NCBI RefSeq assembly: GCF_027359375.1
Contig: NZ_CP114779.1
Span: 558,001-622,000, forward strand
Origin: Prochlorococcus marinus str. MIT 0919
GTDB taxonomy: Bacteria; Cyanobacteriota; Cyanobacteriia; PCC-6307; Cyanobiaceae
Length of the DNA stretch: 64,000 bases
Reading direction: 5' to 3'
Shown here: positions 27,493 to 36,153 of the stretch, piece by piece
Layout of the letters: the number at the start of each line of letters is the position of its first letter
Position numbering within the stretch: the stretch's first letter is position 1
The notes under the pieces: model-generated
Told to the model about the DNA's origin: nothing
Seen by the model: only the letters and a program-made list of their open reading frames with translations
The model's database searches: none
Program-made: the position numbers and the translations under genes

Positions 27493-28634
27493 TAGATTTT
27501 CTCTCCTGAATTAAATACTGCTTCATGCCGAAGGAAGCCATTGTGACTAATTAAAGAACCATTAATAAGTTCATCGTTTGTGTCAAGCAACAAATTTCCA
27601 TCCTTTAGGAATGGATGAATTAAAGAAAACAAATTCCTTGAATACAAAACACTCGCATGATTAGGCACACTAGATGGCAAATTTGATGCACCTATAAGAT
27701 TTACCCCTTTCCTGACAATTGTTTCTCCAGGTTTAGTTCCAGCACAATTTCCTCCTTGAGCTACAGCAAGATCAATTACCACTGAACCAGGCCTCATACC
27801 ATCCAACATCTCCTCATTCAAAAGACGAGGTGCTTTTTTGCCTGGGACTTGAGCAGTACAAATAGCAACATCAGCTTCTGATAATTGCTCTTTTAATTGC
27901 TTACGTTGAGCATTTAGAAATGCCTCGGAAGCCTGACGTGCATATCCTGCAGATTCGCTAGGGCTATCTTCAATTTCTGGCGGAGCTATAAATCTTGCCC
28001 CCAAAGATTCAACTTGTTCTTTTACTGCAGGACGAATATCACTCACATATACAACTGCCCCAAGTCTTTTTGCTGTAGCAACTGCTTGAAGCCCAGCCAC
28101 ACCTGCACCCAAAACAACAACTTTTGCTGGCTGGACAGTACCAGCAGCTGTCATCAACATTGGGAAATATCTATCTAGAGCACTAGCAGCTAATAAAACT
28201 GATTTGTAGCCTGCAATATTGGCCTGAGATGAAAGTGCATCTGATGACTGTGCTCGGCTAATTCTAGGAAGGAGTTCAAGTGCTAAAGCTGAAAGTTCGT
28301 TAACTTTTAAAGATTCTCCCAAATCCAAATTGCCATAAGGGGAAAGTAATCCCACTATCAAAGTTTTCGATTTTAATTTTGACAAAAACTCTAATTGCGG
28401 GGTATTCACGCAAAGAACCAAATCAATTGTGATGAAAAGATTTGATTCCTCTAAAGAAACCACTTCTGCTCCAGCTTTCATATAGTTTTCATCCGAAAAG
28501 CCAGCCAATACTCCAGCCCCTTGCTGAACGCAAACAGTACATCCAAGGTCAAGAAACTTTTTAACCGTTTCAGGCGTTGCAGCAACACGGGTCTCACCCG
28601 GAACTGAATCAAGAGGAATTAATAAACTTGGCAA
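27492..28634 (-). CDS. pntA1: NAD(P) transhydrogenase alpha subunit, NAD-binding part (alpha-1)
   Basis: A 380-residue soluble subunit that binds NAD(H), related to alanine dehydrogenase. The Rossmann loop is VVLGAGVAGLQAVATAKRLG, ending with the acid in VYVSDIRP. The N-terminal lobe carries PLDSVPGETRVAATPETVK, and the catalytic-lobe block FPMLMTAAGTVQPAKV is present. First gene of the pntA1-pntA2-pntB-hydrolase run, and divergent from the gene at 28766 with about 130 bases between, where its promoter must lie. Confidence 0.96.
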   Translation of the reverse strand: MPSLLIPLDSVPGETRVAATPETVKKFLDLGCTVCVQQGAGVLAGFSDENYMKAGAEVVSLEESNLFITIDLVLCVNTPQLEFLSKLKSKTLIVGLLSPYGNLDLGESLKVNELSALALELLPRISRAQSSDALSSQANIAGYKSVLLAASALDRYFPMLMTAAGTVQPAKVVVLGAGVAGLQAVATAKRLGAVVYVSDIRPAVKEQVESLGARFIAPPEIEDSPSESAGYARQASEAFLNAQRKQLKEQLSEADVAICTAQVPGKKAPRLLNEEMLDGMRPGSVVIDLAVAQGGNCAGTKPGETIVRKGVNLIGASNLPSSVPNHASVLYSRNLFSLIHPFLKDGNLLLDTNDELINGSLISHNGFLRHEAVFNSGEKI

Positions 28635-28765
28635 GATAGGCTACCTTTTTCATCTAAAGATTAAGACTGAAAAGGTTCTAAGACCAGGACTTTTTATGAA
28701 AAAAGGTTTTCCTTCATAAGGTTTTTAGCTAAGAAGAGAAAGGAAACTAAAAATCCAGCTAAAAA

Positions 28766-29344
28766 ATGGGCCTTACTGCAATCGAATGTCCAGACGGCGT
28801 TTGTCATAGTCATCACGGTGGTCATGCTGTACCACGCACTGCAATGCAAAAGAATTTGCAAAGTCATGGCAAAGAATGGTGCGAAAGACTTGCTGAAAGA
28901 ATCTACGAAATGTCCGTTGATACTTTTTCTCAAACTGTAATGCCAAGTCTTCACTCATCAGGATGGCAAAGAAGGCATCTAGACTGGGAATTCAAATTAA
29001 CAGATGAAGCTTCAGAACCAGATGAGGCTTTAGTAGAAGGAATTATTAATGCCACAGAAAGCTTTCTGCGCAGCAGCGAAGTTCACCGTTTATTTATTCA
29101 AGAATTAGTTCAAGGTACTTTTGCCGAAGCAACTAATGACAGTCTTCGCTCTAAAGCAGTTCATTCATTAATAGAAAATGAAATAATGGCAATGCTCGAA
29201 GAAAAGAAAGAAGAGCTTCTAGATCGATTAGCTGAAAATTTATTAGAAGAAGCAAATGGCAACTTTGATCTTGCAAGAAAATCTGCCAATGAAGGCATTA
29301 CCGAAGTAGAGAAACTACTTTTAAACCACACAGAAGCCGTTTAA
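28766..29344 (+). CDS. Hypothetical protein with N-terminal Cys/His cluster
   Basis: A 192-residue soluble protein, no family recognised. The N-terminus has a dense potential metal site: CPDGVCHSHHGGH, with C8, C13, H14, H16, H17 and H20. The remainder is almost wholly helical and acidic, with VHRLFIQELVQGTFAEAT and a long amphipathic helix (EEKKEELLDRLAENLLEEAN). The composition suits a small metal-handling or regulatory protein, but this is inference from the motif. It diverges from the transhydrogenase operon. Confidence 0.7.
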   Translation: MGLTAIECPDGVCHSHHGGHAVPRTAMQKNLQSHGKEWCERLAERIYEMSVDTFSQTVMPSLHSSGWQRRHLDWEFKLTDEASEPDEALVEGIINATESFLRSSEVHRLFIQELVQGTFAEATNDSLRSKAVHSLIENEIMAMLEEKKEELLDRLAENLLEEANGNFDLARKSANEGITEVEKLLLNHTEAV

Positions 29345-29475
29345 CGAAGACAAGAATGTTCCTATATTTAAGGAATTAGATTTTATTAAAAAAGTATTAA
29401 AAGAAAACACTCATTCACCGAGAAACCTAGTAATTTCATTGACTATATAAAGAATTTATTAAGGCAATAATTCTT

Positions 29476-29504
29476 TTTGTACACAAAATGCATGTTTGTA
29501 CAAA
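29476..29504. promoter_or_regulatory. Repeated TTTGTACA, possible operator
   Basis: TTTGTACA occurs at 29476-29483 and again at 29495-29502, 19 bases apart centre to centre, each containing the palindrome TGTACA. The second copy extends to the perfect ten-base palindrome TTTGTACAAA (29495-29504). An ATGCAT palindrome lies between them. It is 58 bases upstream of the ATG at 29562, where a repressor site would make sense. GTAC half-sites also occur in cyanobacterial LexA boxes, but the spacing here is different. Confidence 0.35.
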
Positions 29505-29561
29505 TCGAAACACTTTTTAGCCCCTTTTCTGTGTAAAGGTACCCCCGTTGGGGAACTAAGC

Positions 29562-29807
29562 ATGAACAACTCTCTTAAAAGGCGGGTAAATATTGCGACT
29601 TGCTGGGCATCTAGCAGAATTGCTCTCTTAGATAGCATTGAGAGCTATGAGGATAGCTATGCAATAACTCAAGAGTTTAAAGAGTGGATAGTATGTCTTG
29701 AAGCAAAATCAGATCTTATAAACGCTTCCATACTGAAGCTACCCAAGCCTCAAGCAACTCATTTAAACGAAGATTCTAATGAGAAAGACGAATTACTTGA
29801 ATTATGA
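29562..29807 (+). CDS. Small hypothetical protein, 81 aa
   Basis: Read from the ATG at 29562; the frame extends upstream to a TTG, but that would run through the operator-like repeat. The ATG follows CCCC-GTT-GGGG (29543-29553), so its GGGG ribosome-site candidate may be sequestered in a small hairpin. The product starts with a basic stretch (MNNSLKRRVNIATCWASSR), then an amphipathic helical part (LDSIESYEDSYAITQEFKEW) and an acidic tail. No family recognised. Confidence 0.5.
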   Translation: MNNSLKRRVNIATCWASSRIALLDSIESYEDSYAITQEFKEWIVCLEAKSDLINASILKLPKPQATHLNEDSNEKDELLEL

Positions 29808-29943
29808 AAATAGTTTTACCAACCCTTCTTTGATTTAGCCTAATTTTTGCTATCGAAAGCTTATTTATATTATTAATCTCTTCCACAATGAATAAATTTT
29901 TCAATTATCTTTAGGGTTAGTTAGCTGGAATTCGCCTTTTGCT

Positions 29944-31335
29944 ATGGGCGATGAAAATAAAAAAAACAGACCTCAGGTAGAGAATCTGGTCATTATCGGT
30001 TCTGGGCCTGCAGGCTATACCGCTGCCATTTATGCGGCAAGAGCAAATTTGCAACCTTTACTAATAACTGGTTTTGAAAGAGGAGGTATTCCTGGAGGAC
30101 AGTTAATGACTACAACATTTGTTGAAAACTATCCAGGTTTCCCAGATGGGATAAAAGGTCCGGAGTTAATGGATTTAATAAAAGCCCAAGCCATTAGATG
30201 GGGCACAAAACTTTTAGAAGAAGATGCAGAAAAAATTGAGTTAAAAACAAGACCTTTCCTAATTAGAACTTCAAGTGAAAATATTCTTACAAATTCTTTA
30301 ATCATTGCTACAGGAGCAAGTGCAAATAAACTTGGATTAACTAATGAGCCTTTATTCTGGAGTAAAGGAATTAGTGCATGTGCAATATGTGATGGTGCCA
30401 CTCCGCAATTCCGTAAAGAAGAATTAGTAGTTGTAGGTGGTGGAGATTCAGCCTGTGAAGAAGCTGTTTATTTAACTAAATACGGAAGTCATGTTCATCT
30501 ACTTGTTCGTTCAACACATCTAAAGGCTACTGCCGCAATGTCGGATAGAGTGATCTCCAATCCTCAAATAAGTATCCATTTCGAGACTGAAATAATTGAT
30601 ATTGAAGGAAATGATTGGTTAAATACTATTCATATAAGAAGCAAATTATCTGGGAAGAAGAATGTAATTAAAGCCAAAGGTCTTTTTTATGCTATTGGTC
30701 ATACTCCAAATACAGATCTATTTGATTCTGAAATAGAAAAAGATGAAAAAGGTTACATAATAACTAAGCCTGGGAGACCAGAAACTTCCATCTCAGGAGT
30801 ATTTGCCGCCGGTGACGTTGCTGACCCAGAATGGCGGCAAGGAATAACTGCTGCTGGAAGTGGTTGCCAGGCTGCTTTGGCTGCAGAAAGGTGGCTTAGC
30901 CAAAACAATCTTGCTTCAATAATAAAAAGGCATCCCTCTGAACCAGCTCCATCTGAGCTAATTGAATCTGACGCAATAACAACAGCAAATACATTCGATG
31001 AAAATCACATCTGGCAAAAAGGTAGTTATCCACTCAGAAAGCTATATCACGAGAGTCAAAAGCCTCTATTAGTTATTTACACTTCAGCGAACTGCGGACC
31101 ATGTCATGTATTAAAACCTCAATTAAAAAGAGTCCTGAAAGAGTTAGAAGGAAAAGCTCTTGGAGTTGAAATTGATATAGAAGTAGATCAAGAGATTGCT
31201 AAGCAAGCTGGCATTAATGGAACTCCAACTATCCAACTCTTTCAATCAAAAAATCTTATTAAAGAATGGAAAGGCGTAAAACAAAGATCAATCTTCAAAG
31301 AAGCTATATATGATCTTATAAAGGTTGATTCCTAA
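29944..31335 (+). CDS. trxB: NADPH thioredoxin reductase C (reductase-thioredoxin fusion)
   Basis: A 463-residue NTRC, the cyanobacterial and plastid fusion that uses NADPH to reduce 2-Cys peroxiredoxins and other targets when ferredoxin is scarce. The FAD-binding loop is [17 protein letters not shown] at the start, the reductase disulfide is CAIC in SACAICDGA, and NADPH binding is at [14 protein letters not shown] linker leads to a C-terminal thioredoxin domain (about 355-463) with the active site CGPC ([13 protein letters not shown]). Length and order are normal. infA is convergent, its stop codon three bases beyond the end of this gene. Confidence 0.95.
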   Translation: MGDENKKNRPQVENLVIIGSGPAGYTAAIYAARANLQPLLITGFERGGIPGGQLMTTTFVENYPGFPDGIKGPELMDLIKAQAIRWGTKLLEEDAEKIELKTRPFLIRTSSENILTNSLIIATGASANKLGLTNEPLFWSKGISACAICDGATPQFRKEELVVVGGGDSACEEAVYLTKYGSHVHLLVRSTHLKATAAMSDRVISNPQISIHFETEIIDIEGNDWLNTIHIRSKLSGKKNVIKAKGLFYAIGHTPNTDLFDSEIEKDEKGYIITKPGRPETSISGVFAAGDVADPEWRQGITAAGSGCQAALAAERWLSQNNLASIIKRHPSEPAPSELIESDAITTANTFDENHIWQKGSYPLRKLYHESQKPLLVIYTSANCGPCHVLKPQLKRVLKELEGKALGVEIDIEVDQEIAKQAGINGTPTIQLFQSKNLIKEWKGVKQRSIFKEAIYDLIKVDS

Positions 31336-31338
31336 AAA

Positions 31339-31611
31339 TTATTTACGCCGTGGTCCTCCGGGTCTATTACCCGAACGAGGACCTCTTGATCCTCCACCTG
31401 CATTGCGTTCTCTATAAGTTATTCTTCCTCTAGTTAAGTCGTATGGACTTATCTCAACTAAAACCTTATCTCCAGCAAGCAATTTAATCCTGAATTTAGT
31501 TAGTTTTCCAGCGGCTCTACATAAGCACTGATGACCTTCTGGCTGCTCTAGAGTAACTAAATAAAAGCCATTCCCTTGTTCTTTTTCAATCACACCTGAT
31601 GTTTCAATCAT
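31339..31611 (-). CDS. infA: Translation initiation factor IF-1
   Basis: A 90-residue OB-fold protein that occupies the ribosomal A site during initiation. The opening IETSGVIEKEQGNGFYLVTL and the body RIKLLAGDKVLVEISPYDLTRGRITYR match IF-1. The usual protein is about 72 residues; this one carries an extra glycine/arginine-rich tail (RNAGGGSRGPRSGNRPGG). Such a tail would bind RNA nonspecifically. It is much more diverged from textbook IF-1 than a housekeeping copy normally is, so a second infA elsewhere in the genome is possible. Confidence 0.85.
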   Translation of the reverse strand: MIETSGVIEKEQGNGFYLVTLEQPEGHQCLCRAAGKLTKFRIKLLAGDKVLVEISPYDLTRGRITYRERNAGGGSRGPRSGNRPGGPRRK

Positions 31612-31684
31612 TATGGTTGAATAAAAAGATAATTTAATAATCTAATTCTATTAAAAACTTGATGTCAGTAGCAATATTAAGAGG

Positions 31685-31900
31685 TTAACCCAACACTTCT
31701 TGAAGTTCTCTTACCGTTTGTAATTGGCCATAGTAATAATTAGCCCTTGCTCTACGATCTGTATCATCTAGCCCATCAAAAGCTTCAAAGCCAATTTTTC
31801 TCCACAATTCATTCCCGCAAGCCTTATCAAGTTCATCGGTTGCTTCAGAACAAATGTTTTCCAATCTTCGATTGAGGTTTTTAATTTGAGCGACAGACAT
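31685..31900 (-). CDS. Small conserved-looking hypothetical protein, 71 aa
   Basis: A helical soluble protein: SVAQIKNLNRRLENICSEAT, then ACGNELWRKIGFEAFDGLDD, then RRARANYYYGQLQTVRELQE. Two cysteines. No family recognised, but the even helical composition and conserved-looking aromatic cluster suggest a genuine protein-binding module. It lies between infA and ycf39, all on the minus strand, with gaps of about 75 bases on both sides. Confidence 0.6.
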   Translation of the reverse strand: MSVAQIKNLNRRLENICSEATDELDKACGNELWRKIGFEAFDGLDDTDRRARANYYYGQLQTVRELQEVLG

Positions 31901-31976
31901 AAAGGTTGATCATCAAATGAATAGTACAAATAAACTAAAAAATTGCAACCCTTTGCTCCTTCTCTCTGAAAAGTCT

Positions 31977-32939
31977 TTAAAAAGGAAGTTTTTTTCTCTG
32001 CTCTTTATTTAGATCAGCCTCCATTTCTCGTAGGCGCTTAAGTATTACCTCGTAATACTCTTTGAGATAAGACTCCATAGTGGTTGTTTCAGAGGGCTGC
32101 AAGTCAAAAGCCTTATATGTTTCATCCATTGAAGAATCCAATGGAACGCCACTGGAGCTGACATCCGCGAAAGTAAGCCTCTCTGCAACATTTAAAGTTG
32201 ATTCAAAAAAGGAAACCATAGACTTTGCAATATCTATTAAAAAGGGGGATACCCTTAGGACTCTTGCTTTTTTATCGCTATAACCCTCACACAATTGGAT
32301 CAGTTCTGCTGGAGTCCATGCCTTTGGTCCGACTACTGGGAAGCTCTTCCTAATTGTTTCATTTCGACTTAAAGCAGCCACTGCAAATCGAGCCATATCT
32401 TGAGTATTCATATACGCAATTGGGCTGGCAGTTCCGCTAATCCAAACTGGCTGACTATCCAAAATAGGAATTGCAAATTGGCCTATCACGCCTTGCATAA
32501 AAGCCACACCTTGCAGAATGGTGTAATCAAAAGAGGATTCAGCCAATAAACATTCTGTGCAATATTTGATATCCATTAGAGGGACATTTCTAAATCTTTC
32601 TGCTGCAAATAAAGAAATAAAAACCAATCTTTTAATGGATGCAGATTCACAAGCTCTAAAAAGATTTAACTTCCCTTCCCAGTCGGTCTCGTAAACACTT
32701 CTTGGGTCTTCAGGTCTTGTGGTAGATGCATCAATTACAGCCTCTATCCCGCTAAGGGCGTATTCGATGTCTCCCTGCCTCAACAAATCGCCCTGAGTTA
32801 GCTCACAACCCCATTCCTGCAAAAAGCCAGCATTCTTGGGCCTGCGAACCATACATCGCACTTGATGCCCGGAATCAATTGCCTTTTTGGCTATTTGACG
32901 TCCAAGCGTCCCTGTTCCACCGATAACCAGAACCTGCAT
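31977..32939 (-). CDS. ycf39: Photosystem II assembly protein Ycf39 (atypical SDR)
   Basis: A 320-residue NmrA-like short-chain dehydrogenase relative. In cyanobacteria Ycf39 binds high-light-inducible proteins and helps insert chlorophyll into newly made D1. The Rossmann motif GGTGTLGRQIA (8-18) is intact, as are the family blocks IDASTTRPEDP, VFISLFAAERFRNVPLMDIK and LQGVAFMQGVIGQF. The usual YxxxK catalytic pair of SDR enzymes is not evident in the expected position, fitting a binding rather than a catalytic role. petM lies 57 bases upstream on the same strand. Confidence 0.93.
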   Translation of the reverse strand: MQVLVIGGTGTLGRQIAKKAIDSGHQVRCMVRRPKNAGFLQEWGCELTQGDLLRQGDIEYALSGIEAVIDASTTRPEDPRSVYETDWEGKLNLFRACESASIKRLVFISLFAAERFRNVPLMDIKYCTECLLAESSFDYTILQGVAFMQGVIGQFAIPILDSQPVWISGTASPIAYMNTQDMARFAVAALSRNETIRKSFPVVGPKAWTPAELIQLCEGYSDKKARVLRVSPFLIDIAKSMVSFFESTLNVAERLTFADVSSSGVPLDSSMDETYKAFDLQPSETTTMESYLKEYYEVILKRLREMEADLNKEQRKKLPF

Positions 32940-32996
32940 GCAAATGTCATTGTGAATGAGCAGCTTAAAGGGAATAGCGGCAAATTGGTGAGATAA

Positions 32997-33095
32997 TTAG
33001 TCTCCTTGGAGCTTTAACAAAAGTGCGCCCCCCAATAAGCCCACTGGAATTAATACCCAGAAAACTGCTGCTGTACCGAAAATCTCTGAAGCCAT
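32997..33095 (-). CDS. petM: Cytochrome b6f complex subunit PetM
   Basis: Thirty-two codons from ATG at 33095 to TAA at 32997-32999. The product begins [19 protein letters not shown] and ends LLKLQGD, a single membrane helix that matches cyanobacterial PetM (subunit VII), which stabilises the b6f dimer. It sits just upstream of ycf39 on the same strand and diverges from the hydrolase gene at 33190. Confidence 0.95.
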   Translation of the reverse strand: MASEIFGTAAVFWVLIPVGLLGGALLLKLQGD

Positions 33096-33189
33096 TCAAA
33101 TATTCTAAATCATTTAACTATTTAAACCCCTAACATTTAAATCCCCAAGCAAATTAACCCTCATAGAAATAAATAGAAGACATTTCCAA

Positions 33190-34134
33190 ATGAAAACCTC
33201 TCAAGAAGCTGATAGCGCATGGGGCAAAGCCAATTTTTGGTCTTGGCAAGGACTTTATTGTCACTGGAGGGTGTTAGGAGAAGAAAACAAAAAAGCCATA
33301 GTCCTAATTCATGGGTTTGGTGCAAGTAGCTCTCACTGGAGAAACAATGGTCTTTTTTTTGCAAGAAAAGGTTTTAGAGTATATGCACTAGACCTAATAG
33401 GGTTTGGGAAATCTGAACAACCAAAAGGGTCGGCAAACAAATATTTAGATAATGAAATTTGGGCAAATCAAGTTACTGATTTCATCAAAGAAATTGTTCA
33501 GATAAGCAAAGAAGAAAAGGTTATTCTAGTAGGGAATTCTCTAGGTGGACTTGTTGCAATAACAAGCTTAAAGCTAAAACCAAACCTTGTTGAAGCCGTA
33601 ATAGCTTCACCTTTACCTGACCCAGCCTTAATGCAATCCAAACAATTAAATATACCTAGTTGGATAAGAACAATAAAGAATAAAATTATCATCCTCTTTT
33701 TTACACTCTTGCCACTCGAAGTTTTAATACCTCTTATAATAAGAACTGGGGTAATTAATTCCGGTCTACAACTTGCCTATAACAAACCAATCCTGAAAGA
33801 CATAGAACTAAAAAGAATAATTAGAAAACCTGCACAAAGGAAAACAGCGGCCAGGGCTCTTAGGTCAATGTGTATTGGAATGTCTATCAGGAAAGCAGAA
33901 TGCACTGCGCCAAATTTGCTTAATAGTTTAATGAAAAAAGCTTATACTCCTCCAATTCTGCTCTTGTGGGGAAGAGAAGATAAATTAGTCCCTTTAAAAA
34001 TTGGCCAAAAACTAACAAAGGACTACCCTTGTCTGCAATTGTTAATAATGGAGGGGGCCGGTCATTGCCCTCATGACGAATCTCCTAAAACTTTCAATCA
34101 ATACGTTTTAAATTGGTTGAAAATTAATTTATAA
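33190..34134 (+). CDS. Alpha/beta-fold hydrolase
   Basis: A 314-residue serine hydrolase of the haloperoxidase/epoxide-hydrolase-like branch. [13 protein letters not shown] (oxyanion), then GNSLGGLVA (nucleophile elbow), [12 protein letters not shown] (acid) and [11 protein letters not shown] (histidine) make a full triad. A lid of mixed helices spans about 160-245. Cyanobacterial relatives include pheophytinase-like and lipid esterases, but the substrate cannot be named. ilvH follows after 13 bases. Confidence 0.85.
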   Translation: MKTSQEADSAWGKANFWSWQGLYCHWRVLGEENKKAIVLIHGFGASSSHWRNNGLFFARKGFRVYALDLIGFGKSEQPKGSANKYLDNEIWANQVTDFIKEIVQISKEEKVILVGNSLGGLVAITSLKLKPNLVEAVIASPLPDPALMQSKQLNIPSWIRTIKNKIIILFFTLLPLEVLIPLIIRTGVINSGLQLAYNKPILKDIELKRIIRKPAQRKTAARALRSMCIGMSIRKAECTAPNLLNSLMKKAYTPPILLLWGREDKLVPLKIGQKLTKDYPCLQLLIMEGAGHCPHDESPKTFNQYVLNWLKINL

Positions 34135-34147
34135 AGAATTAAAGCCC

Positions 34148-34678
34148 ATGAAGCACACTCTCTCAGTATTAGTAGAAGACCAATCAGGAGCATTAAGCAG
34201 AATCTCAGGCCTATTTGCTAGAAGAGGTTTTAATATTGAGAGCTTAGCGGTAGGGCCAGCAGAAGCTCCAGGCATATCAAGATTAACAATGGTTGTTGAA
34301 GGAGATGATGAAACTCTTCAACAAATGACTAAACAACTCGACAAATTAGTAAATGTCCTTTATGTAATCGATCTCACTAGCCTACCTGCCGTAGAAAGAG
34401 AATTGATGCTATTAAAAGTTTCTGCAAAATCAAACCACCGGAAAGAGATATTGGACCTTGTTCAAGTTTTTAGAGCCAAAGTTGTAGATGTATCTGATCA
34501 AGCTCTAATTTTAGAAGTAGTTGGTGATCCAGGCAAACTGGTTGCATTAGAGAAGCTGATGAAACCATATGGCATTCTTGAGATTGCTAGGACGGGGAAA
34601 GTTGCCCTTGAAAGAGCTTCAGGTATAAGTACAGAAATGCTAAAATCAACCTCTAAAGGGAAAAATTTACCTGCATAA
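34148..34678 (+). CDS. ilvH: Acetolactate synthase small (regulatory) subunit
   Basis: The 176-residue regulatory subunit for the first committed step of branched-chain amino-acid synthesis; it activates IlvB and binds valine for feedback inhibition. The N-terminal ACT domain reads [20 protein letters not shown], then [12 protein letters not shown] and [20 protein letters not shown]. The C-terminal domain follows ([20 protein letters not shown]) and length is typical. ilvB is not in this window. It lies 13 bases after the hydrolase gene and is convergent with the cyclophilin gene. Confidence 0.96.
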   Translation: MKHTLSVLVEDQSGALSRISGLFARRGFNIESLAVGPAEAPGISRLTMVVEGDDETLQQMTKQLDKLVNVLYVIDLTSLPAVERELMLLKVSAKSNHRKEILDLVQVFRAKVVDVSDQALILEVVGDPGKLVALEKLMKPYGILEIARTGKVALERASGISTEMLKSTSKGKNLPA

Positions 34679-34700
34679 ATTTTGAGAAAACTTTAATTAA

Positions 34701-35393
34701 TCAATTTTCTCCAATACTTTTTACATTAATAATGTAATCCCCTTCTTTTATTTTATTTAGAACATTTATCCCCTTAACTACTTTTCCAAAAACAGCATAT
34801 CTTCCGTCAAGTTCCGGTAGATCTCTAAGGGAAATATAAAATTGAGCACTTGCCGAGTTCAATGATTCAGACCTTGCCATTGATAAAGAACCTCTTTGAT
34901 GAGTTAAAATAATTCGGCTAAAGTCATCCTGAGAAGAAATAAGTTGATTATATCTAGGAAGTGTTTCATTCCTAAGTTTAATTTCTAAAGGTATGAATCG
35001 AGCATTGCCTTTTTCAGGGTTAATGAAATGACCAGTTCCTATAATATTTTTATTAGTTTTAAGTTTTTTAGACATAGGATCACCACCTTGAATGACAAAT
35101 GGAATAGGATCATTTATTACTCTATGGAAGGTTGTATGTTTATAAACACCTCTATTTATCAAGTCAAGAAAATTACCAACAGTTAATGGAGCAGATTTGC
35201 CATCTATTTCTAAGGTAATCACTCCTTTATTAGTAACCATCTCTATTGTGTGAGTAGTATTAATACATTGGATAGTTTTGTTTATGCAAAAATTATTAGA
35301 AGAATTATTATTCTTTTGAATAACACAAGCGCTAAAGAGAGGGCTTAAAGAAAGTACTAAAAATAGAAAGCTACATTTCTTTAAAAAGTTCAT
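34701..35393 (-). CDS. Cyclophilin-type peptidyl-prolyl isomerase, lipoprotein
   Basis: A 230-residue protein with an N-terminal lipoprotein signal (hydrophobic stretch, then LFSAC, lipidated Cys23), so it should be anchored on the periplasmic or lumenal side. The cyclophilin domain starts at about residue 50: TNKGVITLEIDGKSAPLTVG, GVYKHTTFHRVI (catalytic arginine in FHR), IQGGDPM, and RGSLSMARSE in place of the usual G-x-L-S-M-A-N. A family glycine-rich insert is extended. It helps fold exported or lumenal proteins. It is next to ycf4, three bases apart, hinting at a shared transcript with photosystem assembly. Confidence 0.9.
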   Translation of the reverse strand: MNFLKKCSFLFLVLSLSPLFSACVIQKNNNSSNNFCINKTIQCINTTHTIEMVTNKGVITLEIDGKSAPLTVGNFLDLINRGVYKHTTFHRVINDPIPFVIQGGDPMSKKLKTNKNIIGTGHFINPEKGNARFIPLEIKLRNETLPRYNQLISSQDDFSRIILTHQRGSLSMARSESLNSASAQFYISLRDLPELDGRYAVFGKVVKGINVLNKIKEGDYIINVKSIGEN

Positions 35394-35396
35394 ATC

Positions 35397-35978
35397 TCAA
35401 TTTGCCAAACCTTCTAAATCCACCCCTAGAAATCTTGCCAATTCCGCACCTTCTTGTTCTAACTCCAAAAGGGGTTGAGGGGCTCCAGCGCCATTGATAG
35501 GAAGATCTTTTCTACCTTGCACTCTTAAACATATTCTTCTTTTTGCATTAAACCCTTCACGAATTTCCATTTTTACAGCTTTAATATCCTCAAGAGGTAT
35601 CTCAACTTTTAACTCTTTAAAAAAACCTTTTCTAGAAACCATCAGAGACCCTTTATTTTTGTCAAAGGTGTTTAAGCCTGATCCGAAATCCACTGCTACT
35701 AAAGACCATAAATATATTGCTGCCAGAGAGCCTGCTATTCCATAAAGTCCCATAATCAACCCTTGAGGCACAAAAATTAGAGTAGAAGGACTGCCCAAAG
35801 GTAAAAAGTCTCTTCCAAAATAACTAGAGGCAGATGCGAGCAAAAAACCAACGCCTCCAATACTAAGCATTGAGGAAACTATGTAATTTGATACTTTTTT
35901 GGAACCCTTAATACTTTGTTCAAGATAGGTTTCTGATTGGTTTTCCATTTTGGAGGATTCTTGTAAATCAGCTGACAT
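35397..35978 (-). CDS. ycf4: Photosystem I assembly protein Ycf4
   Basis: A 193-residue thylakoid membrane protein that helps build photosystem I. Two helices are at about 32-54 and 69-95 ([20 protein letters not shown] and [20 protein letters not shown]), followed by the soluble domain with [32 protein letters not shown] and the typical C-terminal [18 protein letters not shown]. The length is close to the family norm. It diverges from psbD with 175 bases between, so photosystem I and II assembly genes share a promoter region. Confidence 0.95.
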   Translation of the reverse strand: MSADLQESSKMENQSETYLEQSIKGSKKVSNYIVSSMLSIGGVGFLLASASSYFGRDFLPLGSPSTLIFVPQGLIMGLYGIAGSLAAIYLWSLVAVDFGSGLNTFDKNKGSLMVSRKGFFKELKVEIPLEDIKAVKMEIREGFNAKRRICLRVQGRKDLPINGAGAPQPLLELEQEGAELARFLGVDLEGLAN

Positions 35979-36058
35979 GGCATGCCATTACTGAAGATAT
36001 TCTCTAATAGATAGCCTGATTAGAGTATAAAAACCATTTTTCCGAATGATTAGCAATA

Positions 36059-36096
36059 CAACAAGGGGTTTCATCTAATAAAAATATTCCCCGTTG
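36059..36096 (+). promoter_or_regulatory. Interrupted inverted repeat upstream of psbD
   Basis: CAAC-AA-GGGG (36059-36068) is matched by CCCC-GTTG (36089-36096), with a two-base bulge and a 20-base loop. It lies 58 bases before psbD and may be part of its leader or of the shared ycf4/psbD promoter region. Confidence 0.3.
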
Positions 36097-36138
36097 CGTA
36101 TTCCTAATTGTTAAAGTCACCCAGTATCCAAAAAGCTA

Positions 36139-36150
36139 AGCAACGTTGCT
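36139..36150 (+). promoter_or_regulatory. Perfect palindrome next to the psbD start codon
   Basis: AGCAACGTTGCT is a perfect 12-base palindrome that ends three bases before the psbD ATG, exactly where a ribosome site would be; no purine-rich Shine-Dalgarno sequence is present. It could be a protein-binding site or a short stem controlling translation. Confidence 0.4.
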
Positions 36151-36153
36151 CTC

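Noticed and set aside
28694-28954. Minus-strand frame at the start of the 28766 gene
   Set aside because: Antisense to the Cys/His-cluster protein, and its composition is unconvincing.
32080-32283. Plus-strand frame inside ycf39
   Set aside because: Antisense shadow of a well-supported gene.
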